A stretch of DNA of 64,000 nucleotides from positions 1,275,898-1,339,897 of the forward strand of contig NZ_CP024081.1 of the NCBI RefSeq assembly GCF_003033885.1, in the 5' to 3' direction. The DNA is from Pseudomonas rhizophila (lineage in GTDB: Bacteria > Pseudomonadota > Gammaproteobacteria > Pseudomonadales > Pseudomonadaceae). The position numbers were made by a program, and so were the translations under genes. Shown one piece after another: positions 43,701-50,240 of this stretch; the first letter of the stretch is position 1, and each line of letters opens with the position of its first letter. The notes under the pieces are model-generated. The model was not told where the DNA came from, searched no databases, and worked only from the letters and a program-made list of their open reading frames with translations.

Positions 43701-45539
43701 ACGGTCAGTACCATCGACAACCGAGGAAACCTCGGCGCGATTGCCAAGGACGTTACTTCCAAGGAGAGCCTGAAAGGGTATGCCGTCTCGATAGCTACGG
43801 CAGGGGTTGCCCAAGGGCTTGGCTATGACGCTAGCACGGTTGGCTTCAATGCCGAGAGCGTAAAGACAGTCGCTATGAAAGTGGCTGCGGATGCTGCGAT
43901 TAAAACAGCGGTGTACGGAGGCAGTTACCAAGACAACTTAGCAACTTCGTTGGCTGGAACGGCGGCCAGCATTGGTGGAGCGTATGGCGCCGGAAAAATC
44001 GGCGACTTCGGTCTGGCCGAAGGCAGCTTGGAAGCGATTCTGCTTCATTCGGCCTTGGGCGGATTGATGGCGGAAGTCATGGGAGGAGACTTCCGTACAG
44101 GAGCAATAGCGGGCGGGGCAAACGAGGTTCTTATCGGTTTGCTGGGGGATACGCTCCTGCCCTCGCATCTGGAGCCCGGTACACCTGAATACACTCGGGC
44201 CCAAGAGAATCTGGTCGCACTTTCAAAAGTTGTCGGCGTACTAGGCGCTGCGGCATCCAATGGAGATCTGGACGTTGCCGCGCAAGTGGCGGAAAACGGC
44301 ACGCGTTACAACTTCCTCGGAGACCACTCCCAAGCGGAGCGAGACAGAGCTCTCAAGGAGTATGAAGAAACCAAGAGCCTGGACGCCGCCAAAAAGATGA
44401 TGGTGCTCCAAGGCTCGGACCAGCGTAGCGATGCGTTGTTGGAGCGTTTTCACACCGATCCCGCGTCGCTTTCTCCGGCAGAGAAAACAGAGCTGGGCGC
44501 TTATCTTCAGGTCTACGGCTACGAGCAAAGCCAGGAACACGGGGTGGAGGCTGCTCGCACGAGCATCAATAATCTGCTTAAAAACGGACCGGATCCATAC
44601 CGAGACTACCCGTATGCGGGCGGTACTACCCAGGAGCGAATTGCCTACGCCGACGACCTGAGAGCTCGGGACGGCGTGTCGGTGGCCAACATCTTTTGGT
44701 CCAGGGACCAGAGCGCTAGCGAAATGCTGTACCGCGATGCTGAGGGTTACCTGCGCATCAATCGTGAAATGCAGGCGATGAGTGACGTGGGGTCACCTGC
44801 TCTGTATTTCCTGACCGGAAATCTCGGCACTACGATTCGGGTCGCAGCTGCGGCGAATGGTGCACTCCAAGCAGGACACGGTGCGGGCCAGGTCTACGAT
44901 GGTGATACGTGGAATGGCATCGGCAACATTGTGGTCGGCGCTATGAATGCGGCGAGTCTTGGGGTGCCGAGGATTGGGGCATCTGGACGGGGTAGTGCGA
45001 GTCAAGGTGCTAAAGACTCTGGCAGTTCCAGTGTGCCTAAAGTTCCAGCCGACCCTGTAGTAGTGCGCAGCGACAATGATTTTTCTTTATCTGTGGGGGG
45101 AAATGGAAAGCCAAAGGCCTACATTAAAGAGAATGGCGATTTGGTACCCCCTAATCTTGAGGGGACAGGCAGCATTCAGACACATGTGCGCGGAGGCGGT
45201 TCTGAAAATTCTCCGTACATTTCTGTGACCGACCCGAGAGTGTCATCCAATCCTAAAGATTACGGCTCTCAAAAAATAGAAATCGACGTCAAGCGATTGC
45301 AGCAGGATATAGATTCTGGTGTATTACCAGACACAAAGTTTTTGAGCAATCGTGAGGTCGTTGCTGAGCTTCAGGCTAGGGTAAATGCCGCGCGGAATAA
45401 ATACACAAGCAACCCCAGCCCAAAAAATGAGACTTCATTGAGCAGGGCGGAGTCAGACCTGGTGAACGTGATGCGTGATGGTGAGTGCTTGATCAAGGGT
45501 TGTGTACCGGCCGGCTATATTAAATTCATTCAGAAATAG
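37773..45539 (+). CDS. cdiA: CdiA-type filamentous hemagglutinin / contact-dependent inhibition toxin
   Basis: 2588-residue exoprotein. Long signal peptide (to about residue 48, ending MFWQPMWAQA), TPS/hemagglutination activity domain (about 50-290; NKF-like NQFKDYSVGSNGVILNN, ANPYGITCNGCGFINTP), long filamentous repeat region (N-x-GG-L and DNRGG units to about residue 1150), a second filament section (about 1450-1880), a DUF637-like segment (about 1930-2050; AIALAAVMGPMMAGMNTMVQ) and a pre-toxin region. A VENN-like border, VAENGTRYN, is at residues 2172-2180. The last 160 residues have an R-S-E pattern (R2432 or R2473, S2484 in YISVT, E2571 in DGECLIKG) followed by VPAGYIKFI, resembling ADP-ribosyltransferase folds; this toxin class is inferred. 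An in-frame TTG lies 6 bp before the chosen ATG. Confidence 0.9.
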   Translation: MDDRQYAFLARQPSAAVQTREHFWGMPKRGLAFLLANVMFWQPMWAQAGGIVVSAPGTSLGQAGNGVPVVNIAKPNGSGLSHNQFKDYSVGSNGVILNNATNAAQSTQLGGIILGNPNLKGTAAKVILNEVNGGNPSQLRGYTEVAGQSAHVIVANPYGITCNGCGFINTPKATLTTGKPIIENGQLSRYQVDQGSVAIEGAGLNANNVDRFEIITRSAKINAEIQAKNLTIIAGRNDVNADTLNATVRADDGSAKPQLAIDSSALGGMYAGTIKLVGTEAGVGVKLDGKMVASGGDIQLDANGHLSLAQTTAAGAVEIKAQSLDAQGTMYAGSHVQVTTKGALSNQRAIAAREKVTLTTDGQLNNLGIIEAGVNVDNTRNQIGDVVLTAANIDNRGQNVIASRDLKATTTQTLDNRGGTFSAGKSLTLDSKDIDNRAGTLVSQDNIQAVATGALDNRDKGIIVSDGEQTLIAGTLKNSAGVISSHNFLKLEAKTLDNSGGKIASDAALTLGGGSAENSAGQITSQGDLVATLKSFNQQDGKVVSQGKLTLTADRINNSDDGYIASVKAMSLTAHQQLFNNNEAIISTEQGLTINGGGLDNTKGSLLSQGDLKVDITGDFVNRDGSAITQAGNVDVEANSLDNRGGVLASVGGWLKAELNKVLDNGESLTSAGEAGLIQAQSVNLDAKQAVLNNGGQISALSGSAELTTATFENRNGAVLAKQALTVRAQDLDNSDGRAAANTVDFGLTGALNNQLGLVEGSNGLLITAVSIDNQGGKLRSVGKLGTATLTVDQLLDNQGGVIEAATQDLSLQMAGFKNADGNVRHVGTGMLGVDLARFSNIGGSLMTSGTLTVDAARWDNSSDIQANVLNLKVDQLNQTSSGKLVAVQSLLATGGTWNNAGTISSDVDLDLKLTGAYVGTENSRLSSVDQFDLSAASIDLSSGSRLAGGGTTTVTSLGALNNAGRITGGGKFSLAATSLVNTGTLGGADTVELVANEALNDRGLIFSGADMALRFNRFTNYRADVYSLGALNVAARDGVARSTLLENISGTLESAKDMSLRSDTLINRKDVFSTTDELVSGSISVKCYDCGGDHHNVDYIARETYQSAVLEDSASATLMSGAKLTVDGSAVTNQYSVMASAADLLITADNFANVGAVSGTSVRTRTWNTGRVTDGTDERFRARIIVPYNAQANPKQVPVDALNSFRQIGDITTVTPGESLAPAVVQSGGDISIQATQRLENSSIVQFQAPQAGATKSAATDVADAAQPAVVVLNPQLPPDLAQQQVNPTTMPGFTLPTGENGLFRVVDSAAAAQNSHDQSQATVQGSAASRVIIGPKYLIETNPALTDLKQFMSSDYLLGNLGYDPDTSWKRLGDGLYEQRLIQQAVIARTGQRFLDGQTSDEGMFKYLMNNAIASKEQLNLAVGVTLTSQQVAALTHDIVWMEDQVVNGQHVLVPVLYLAQANNRLMADGALIQGKNLTLIAGTDLKNAGTLRASENLSAAAGNNLVNTRLAEAGERLKLVAGKDLVNMQGGILKGKDVELSTLTGDIRNDRTISTIENSGKGFSSKTSVVDNAARIEAGNNLTMRAAGDLLNVGGAITAGNNADLSAGNDVVISAAREESGSMRQDKRHFWEQSQTVQHASEVKAGGNLNVTAGNNLTVVASHLQAKGDINLSGNDVALISAANEESSEYRYKRSGKKINKEEDHVSQQATTLDAGGDVRVAAHNDLLMVASKIAAGNAAYLVAGKQLSLLAEQNRDYSLYDMKKKGGWGSLKMRRDEVTQITHIGSQIQTGGDLTLKSGDDQRYQVAKLQSGKDLILESGGAIVFEGVKDLHDESHTKTNNNAFWNSAKGKGNTDETLRQTQMAAAGNITIKAVEGLKIDIKHVDQKTVSQTIDAMIKADPQLAWIKEAEQRGDVDWRQVKEIHESFKYNTSGLGPASQLIIAIALAAVMGPMMAGMNTMVQAGAISVATKATVSTIDNRGNLGAIAKDVTSKESLKGYAVSIATAGVAQGLGYDASTVGFNAESVKTVAMKVAADAAIKTAVYGGSYQDNLATSLAGTAASIGGAYGAGKIGDFGLAEGSLEAILLHSALGGLMAEVMGGDFRTGAIAGGANEVLIGLLGDTLLPSHLEPGTPEYTRAQENLVALSKVVGVLGAAASNGDLDVAAQVAENGTRYNFLGDHSQAERDRALKEYEETKSLDAAKKMMVLQGSDQRSDALLERFHTDPASLSPAEKTELGAYLQVYGYEQSQEHGVEAARTSINNLLKNGPDPYRDYPYAGGTTQERIAYADDLRARDGVSVANIFWSRDQSASEMLYRDAEGYLRINREMQAMSDVGSPALYFLTGNLGTTIRVAAAANGALQAGHGAGQVYDGDTWNGIGNIVVGAMNAASLGVPRIGASGRGSASQGAKDSGSSSVPKVPADPVVVRSDNDFSLSVGGNGKPKAYIKENGDLVPPNLEGTGSIQTHVRGGGSENSPYISVTDPRVSSNPKDYGSQKIEIDVKRLQQDIDSGVLPDTKFLSNREVVAELQARVNAARNKYTSNPSPKNETSLSRAESDLVNVMRDGECLIKGCVPAGYIKFIQK

Positions 45540-45547
45540 GGTTCATT

Positions 45548-46186
45548 GTGGATCGGAAAACCTACGACCTACTCCACGGCATACCGGATCATGCTGATTA
45601 TGCCGCCGAGGCAGGTGAGCTGGATGCCGAAGATATACCGCAGGAAAGAATGACTGCAGTGTTGGATTTGCTTCGCAATTCAGATGATGATGTTGTGCGC
45701 TTCGAAGCTGCAAAATTGTTGACTAGCTGGGGGATTTTCGAGGGGTTGGTTGCATTAAGCGAAAGCATGGAAAAGCCGGAACTTATCAAAAATACCTACC
45801 CCCACAGGTTGCATGGATACGATGATACTTATCGCCAGATCCTCATGGCTGTAACCATGTACTTCGCAAATATGGTCGACAGGGGACAAAGGGAAGTCGC
45901 TAGGGCTCAAGTTTTTTTACCACTGTCTACTATCATCGAGTTGGCAGGAACGGAACCCTTTGAAATATCTGACGCTTTCGCCTTCTTAAAGCGTGAGCGG
46001 TATCCGGAGTACATCCCGTTTGTTAAACAGCACCTCAGCTCGATAATAGATCGCCCCGAAATACATCAATGGAAAATCTACGACGCTATGGAGTTTCTGA
46101 TGGGGGTCGAGCCAGAATTCGTTATGTCTCTGCTGCAACTGAGAAACAAGAGCATCGAAGATTTTATGCCGCGGCAACGTAGCTGA
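45548..46186 (+). CDS. cdiI: probable CDI immunity protein
   Basis: 212-residue acidic, cytoplasmic, mostly helical protein starting with GTG 8 bp after the cdiA stop. The N-terminal part (RMTAVLDLLRNSDDDVVRFEAAKLLTSWG) looks like a HEAT-type helical repeat, a fold used by several polymorphic-toxin immunity proteins. No signal peptide or membrane span. Base composition is visibly more AT-rich than the upstream cdiA body and matches the toxin-tip coding region, as expected for an exchangeable toxin-immunity cassette. Identification rests on position and these traits; no family was recognised with certainty. Confidence 0.65.
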   Translation: MDRKTYDLLHGIPDHADYAAEAGELDAEDIPQERMTAVLDLLRNSDDDVVRFEAAKLLTSWGIFEGLVALSESMEKPELIKNTYPHRLHGYDDTYRQILMAVTMYFANMVDRGQREVARAQVFLPLSTIIELAGTEPFEISDAFAFLKRERYPEYIPFVKQHLSSIIDRPEIHQWKIYDAMEFLMGVEPEFVMSLLQLRNKSIEDFMPRQRS

Positions 46187-46282
46187 TTTAAGCGAGGCGT
46201 TGATGGCAGTAGAGGGGGCAGCTTGTTTGATAAGCGAAGGGGGGCGTGACATACCTATAGCGGCGCGAGGACTGCTTGCGCA

Positions 46283-46310
46283 GCCCTGCGGGAGCAAGCT
46301 CCCTTGCCAC
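46283..46310. repeat. single REP-like palindrome downstream of cdiI
   Basis: CCCTGCGGGAGCAAGCTCCC then TTGCCAC: one arm of the GGGAGC(A)AGCTCCC class without a partner. It marks the return to core-type intergenic DNA. Confidence 0.6.
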
Positions 46311-46341
46311 GAGAGCCAGTTGATTAATCAATTGGTGGAGG

Positions 46342-46785
46342 TTATAGCGGGCACCACGGGTCTTCCCCGTTTGCGCTTTCCAGGATCTTCGGAAAGTTTC
46401 GCGCGAATCCCCAGCCTGAAGCCACGGCGGTCATGGTGGTTTTGCAGGCGGGGTTCTTTTCCGAGACGATCAGGTTCATATAGAACTGGCTTCCGTAAAT
46501 TGTTGGCGCCCACAGCACCATGTCACTTCTTTCGGCGTTCCGGTCGACTTTCAATTGAATGGTGTTGACGAGTCTTGCGCCGGTGTTGAGCTCGGTTACT
46601 TGGGGGTGGAAGCAGTGGTTCAGGTAGCCTTGCACGCGTTCTTCCACCACCGCCCGCTCTTGCGTCAGGCAATACTCGGGGCTGGTTGTGCCGGTGTTCA
46701 ACAGCTCATCCTTGGAATATGGATGCAGCGAGCAGCCGCCCAGTAACAGAAAAACGACTCCTGTAAATCCCTTGTACAAATTCAA
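46342..46785 (-). CDS. putative lipoprotein
   Basis: 147-residue protein with a lipoprotein signal peptide (MNLYKGFTGVVFLLLGGC, lipobox LLGGC, lipidated cysteine at residue 18). The mature part has four further cysteines (EYCLTQ, NHCFHP, PACKTT, PWCPL), suggesting two disulfides. No known family recognised. It is convergent with the CDI operon and flanks the accessory region on its right side. Confidence 0.75.
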   Translation of the reverse strand: MNLYKGFTGVVFLLLGGCSLHPYSKDELLNTGTTSPEYCLTQERAVVEERVQGYLNHCFHPQVTELNTGARLVNTIQLKVDRNAERSDMVLWAPTIYGSQFYMNLIVSEKNPACKTTMTAVASGWGFARNFPKILESANGEDPWCPL

Positions 46786-46983
46786 GCTCCTTCTAGAAAC
46801 GGCGGTTTACCAAAGCGGATTGCGGCAAGGCGGCGGGCGGGACTATACGCAATTTTTTCGGCCTGGAACGACTAAACCAGCTCGCCGTAGGAACCGACGG
46901 AAAGAATATTCCCCATTGACTTGTAGGACATTTCCTAGAAAATTCCAGTCCCTTGCGCCTGCTGATTCCGGTGCCTAGTCTTT

Positions 46984-47208
46984 GTCCACCGCTGCCAATT
47001 AGCGGTCGGGTTTAGCAGCTCGGAATCACGTTAGGCGCATGGCAACTGCCTTCAATGCGGGCATTTTTGTTGCCCGAATTCTTATGGCAGCTATGCGCAG
47101 GGCATCCTCGGGTGCGCCGGTTTCCTAACGTACCGGTCTGCTAACCTGCGCACGGCTGCCACCCACTCGTTTAGCAGCGGACGTGGCGGCTCCCACTTAC
47201 GTTAGGGG
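46984..47208 (+). ncRNA. structured 5' leader with competing arms (putative cis-regulatory RNA)
   Basis: Central strand CCTAACGT (47124-47131) and CTGCTAA (47138-47144) is complementary both to an upstream arm, TTAGCAG (47012-47018) + ACGTTAGG (47028-47035), and to a downstream arm, TTAGCAG (47171-47177) + ACGTTAGG (47199-47206). The downstream ACGTTAGG runs into AGGGG, the ribosome site of the gene at 47215. Further helices: CCGCT/AGCGG (46989-47005), GCGCAT/ATGCGC (47035-47040 with 47093-47098), GGGCA/TGCCC (47059-47075), CCGGT/ACCGG (47117-47136, loop holding CCTAACGT), GTGG/CCAC (47183-47196). Two mutually exclusive folds with the ribosome site free or sequestered are predicted. No known riboswitch class recognised. 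Confidence 0.62.
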
Positions 47209-47214
47209 TATTCC

Positions 47215-47424
47215 ATGGACAAACTCATACCAGACCCTCCCGTTCCCCCGCTGCATCTGGACATCGCAGCCGACGCCAACGCCGAGCGTGTCATCGATTC
47301 CTATCTGAACCCCAAGCCCGCCCAGCCTGACAAGAAGCCATCCCCCGACCAGCTATTCACTGTCGTGGAGGGCATTGATGCTGAGAGCCTACAGTCCCTA
47401 ACCCAAGAGCTGGCCTTTTGTTAA
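47215..47424 (+). CDS. small DUF6124-like protein, probably C-terminally truncated
   Basis: 69-residue protein (MDKLIPDPPVPPLHLDIAAD, then RVIDSYLNP and LFTVVEGIDAESLQSLTQEL). The opening proline-rich segment and the YLNP - LFTV - ID-E-L pattern recall the Pseudomonas DUF6124 family, which as remembered is about 110-125 residues with two more helices. Here the frame ends early (LAFC, stop), and no recognisable continuation exists in 47425-47708, so the copy may be decayed. It is expressed, if at all, from the structured leader before it. The 284 bp downstream to the next gene hold nothing recognised. Confidence 0.55.
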   Translation: MDKLIPDPPVPPLHLDIAADANAERVIDSYLNPKPAQPDKKPSPDQLFTVVEGIDAESLQSLTQELAFC

Positions 47425-47708
47425 GGGCTGAACCGCCCAACCAAGCTGTTCAAGGTCACGGCCAGGCAGAGGTTAACCATGTCCCCGGTCCACCTGTTCC
47501 ATGCCCGGCAGGTAGCCGATGGGTCCCGGAACCACCTCACACAATCTCTTAACGGAACGCCATTTCCTGCCGATACCCTGATGAGCCCTGTTTTCTATCG
47601 CGTTTCGGCGCGCGAAAACGGCTAGCAATGCGCGCCACACCGGGCGGTGACACGGCGTTTCGTTGTTTTGCCATTGGGTGCATCTTTTTACTTGCCTGGA
47701 CATCCTCG

Positions 47709-49316
47709 ATGCTGGCGTACCACCAAAAAAGTTTTCTGATCGTCGATGATTTCTCGGATTTCCGCAGTTCCGTCCGGTCCATGTTGCGTGAGCTGGGCGT
47801 CAAGGACGTGGACACCGCTGACACCGGTGAAGTGGCGCTGCGCATGTGCTCGCAGAAGCGCTATGACTTTATTTTGCAGGATTATCACCTGGGCGACGGC
47901 CGCAAGAACGGTCAGCAGGTGCTGGAAGACCTGATGGTCGAGAAGCTGATCAGCCATGAAAGTGTGTTTCTCATGGTGACGGCTGAAAGCAGTCAGGCGA
48001 TGGTGCTCAGTGCGCTGGAGCATGAGCCGGATGCGTACCTGACCAAACCGTTCAATCGCTCGGGGCTGGCTCAGCGGCTGGAACGGCTGGAGCAGCGCAA
48101 GACCCTGCTCAAGCCGATCCTGCAAGCCTTGGATCGTGGCAAGCCGATGGAGGTGCTCAATGCCTGTATCGCCCTGTGCAAGCAGGATCCGCGCTACGGG
48201 CCGTTGTGTCTGCGTTATCGGGCTGATGCGCTGCGGGACCTGAACCAGAACGAAGCCCTTGAGCGGTTGTACAACACCATCCTGGCTGACCGTCCTTTGC
48301 CGTGGGCTTATGCGGGGCTGGGGAAGTTGTTGTTCAAGCGTGGCCAGGTGGGGCAGGCCAAGGATGTTTATGAGAAGGCCTTGAAAGTATTCCCGATGAT
48401 GCCGGCGTTGTATGACGGGATGGCTGAAGTGTTGGTGGCCGAAGGCGATACGAAGCAGGCGCAACACGTGCTGGAAGAGGCGGTTCGTCTATCGCCACTG
48501 GCGGTGCGACGGCAGTCGCTGCTGGGCAAGCTGGCAATGACCAACGAAGATTTCGAGACCGCGTCCAAGGCCTATCGCCAAGCGGTGGGGCAGGGCGCGC
48601 AGTCGCGCTTCAAGGACCCGGAAAGCAACCTGGGCCTGGCCCATGCACTGATCAGCAAGGGCAGCGAAAAAGGCCTGGATACCCGCACTCGGCTGGAAAT
48701 CAACACCACCCTCAGCGCCGTGGCCAAGGAAAATCTCAACGATCCTGGGTTGCAGGTGCGTGCGCGGTTGATGAAGGCCACGAGCCTGTTGCTCAACGAT
48801 GCCGAAACCGCCGAAAAGCTCACCGAGCAGGCCTTGCAGCGCCTCGACGGCATGGAGCAGTTCATGAGCGCCGAGGCCGCGTTGCTGGTGGCCAAGCAGT
48901 TGCAGATGCTCGGCCAAACCAGCGCCGGCGAGTCGATGCTCAAGAACTGCGCGGAGATCTATGGCGATGATCCGACGGTGATGCAAGGCATCGCCAAGCT
49001 GACCGACGATCCGAATATCCTCAATCAAGGCAATGCCGCCGCCGAGCTGAACCGTGAAGGTGTGCGCGTCTACAAGACCGGCGCGTTGCCCGAGGCGCGA
49101 GAGCTGTTCCGTCGAGCCCTGAAGATGCAACCGAAGAACATCAGTATTGCTTTGAACATGGCGCAGTCACTGTTGCATGGCACCGATACCAGCGTGGAAT
49201 CGGAGCTGCTGCAGGAGTGCCGCGCCTGCCTGAAACTGGTGGGCATGATGCCCGACACCGATGCGCGTTTTGCGCGTTATCAGAAACTGCGAAGCAAGGC
49301 ATTTGGCGATGAATGA
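47709..49316 (+). CDS. response regulator with TPR output domain
   Basis: 535-residue cytoplasmic protein. Receiver domain at residues 7-130 (acidic pair D13-D14, phospho-acceptor D58 in FILQDYHLGDG, K in YLTKPFN) followed by a long helical tail with several tetratricopeptide repeats (for example AYAGLGKLLFKRGQVGQAKD, LYDGMAEVLVAEGDTKQAQ, LNREGVRVYKTGALPEAREL). There is no DNA-binding domain, so the output is a protein-protein contact. Start at ATG 47709 (MLAYHQKSFLIVDD); the open frame upstream is not conserved-looking. It overlaps the kinase gene by 8 bp. Confidence 0.9.
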   Translation: MLAYHQKSFLIVDDFSDFRSSVRSMLRELGVKDVDTADTGEVALRMCSQKRYDFILQDYHLGDGRKNGQQVLEDLMVEKLISHESVFLMVTAESSQAMVLSALEHEPDAYLTKPFNRSGLAQRLERLEQRKTLLKPILQALDRGKPMEVLNACIALCKQDPRYGPLCLRYRADALRDLNQNEALERLYNTILADRPLPWAYAGLGKLLFKRGQVGQAKDVYEKALKVFPMMPALYDGMAEVLVAEGDTKQAQHVLEEAVRLSPLAVRRQSLLGKLAMTNEDFETASKAYRQAVGQGAQSRFKDPESNLGLAHALISKGSEKGLDTRTRLEINTTLSAVAKENLNDPGLQVRARLMKATSLLLNDAETAEKLTEQALQRLDGMEQFMSAEAALLVAKQLQMLGQTSAGESMLKNCAEIYGDDPTVMQGIAKLTDDPNILNQGNAAAELNREGVRVYKTGALPEARELFRRALKMQPKNISIALNMAQSLLHGTDTSVESELLQECRACLKLVGMMPDTDARFARYQKLRSKAFGDE

Positions 49317-50001
49317 CAGCGAACAGGCTCTCGATTTTTCCACGGTGATCGCGTCTACCGTGCACGACATGAAAAACTCCCTGACCTTGCTCATGCAGGC
49401 TCATACCCAGTGGCTTGAGCGTTTGCCCGAATCCGAGCGGCAGACCTCGGAGCAGGGCGTCATGGAGTTCGAGTTCGCCCACCTCAATGGCCTGCTGGTG
49501 CAGTTGCTGGGGTTGTACAAGCTGGGGGTCAACCAGTTGCCGCTGCATCCGGCCTATCACGAGCTGGATGACTTTATCGAGGCGCAACTGGCCGGTCATC
49601 AGGATGTGTTCCGCAGTCGCGGGATCATGGTCACCTACGAGGTCGACCCGCTGAGCCCCCTGGGTTTTTTCGATCGTGAGCTGATTGCGTCGGTGCTCGA
49701 TAACAGCATCAACAATGCCATCCGCCACGCGCGCCAGGCGTTGCTGATCAGTGCGAGCGACGAGGCCGGGCAACTGGTGCTGACCATCAATGACGACGGC
49801 GAAGGCTACCCGGCCGAGATGATCGAGCGTCAGGCCGAGTATGTGCAGGGCATCAATCACAGCAGCGGCAGCACCGGACTGGGCTTGTACTTCGCCGCGC
49901 GGATCGCCGGGTTGCATCAGCGTGGCGGCCTGTGCGGGCGTACCGAGATTGCCAATGGCGGCGCGTTGGGCGGGGGCGTGTTCCGGATTTATCTGCCCTG
50001 A
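49309..50001 (+). CDS. soluble sensor histidine kinase
   Basis: 230-residue protein without membrane spans or input domain. The H-box is at its very N-terminus (STVHDMKNSLTLLM, H19) and the HATPase domain carries N-box SVLDNSINNAIRHA and G-boxes INDDGEGYP and GSTGLGLYFAARIA. Its ATG lies inside the end of the REC-TPR gene (8-bp overlap), so the two are a coupled pair. With no sensor region it may receive signals from another protein, or it may act as a phosphatase. Confidence 0.9.
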   Translation: MNDSEQALDFSTVIASTVHDMKNSLTLLMQAHTQWLERLPESERQTSEQGVMEFEFAHLNGLLVQLLGLYKLGVNQLPLHPAYHELDDFIEAQLAGHQDVFRSRGIMVTYEVDPLSPLGFFDRELIASVLDNSINNAIRHARQALLISASDEAGQLVLTINDDGEGYPAEMIERQAEYVQGINHSSGSTGLGLYFAARIAGLHQRGGLCGRTEIANGGALGGGVFRIYLP

Positions 50002-50040
50002 GCCTGCCCGGCACTCATAAATCAGTCGACACAACCCCCT

Positions 50041-50128
50041 GTGGGAGCGAGCCTGCTCGCGATAGTGGTGTATCAGTCAACTCAGCATTGGCTGACCCGA
50101 CGCTATCGCGAGCAGGCTCGCTCCCACC
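50041..50128. repeat. REP inverted pair
   Basis: GTGGGAGCGAGCCTGCTCGC facing ATCGCGAGCAGGCTCGCTCC, 40 bp after the kinase stop. The following 112 bp carry the promoter region of the next gene. Confidence 0.88.
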
Positions 50129-50240
50129 CAGTATTCCAGGGCTTATTGTTTATTGTCTTGGGCCGCTTGATATTCCGAACACCCGAAGCCTATTTTGTAC
50201 GGGTTGCCGTTAGCGGCTCGCACATAACAAGGATTGCGTC

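Noticed and set aside
36000..46350. Direct repeat of the tRNA-Arg(CCU) 3' end as an island attachment site
   Set aside because: No second copy of TTCGAACCTGCCCTGGGAC was found to the right of the CDI locus.
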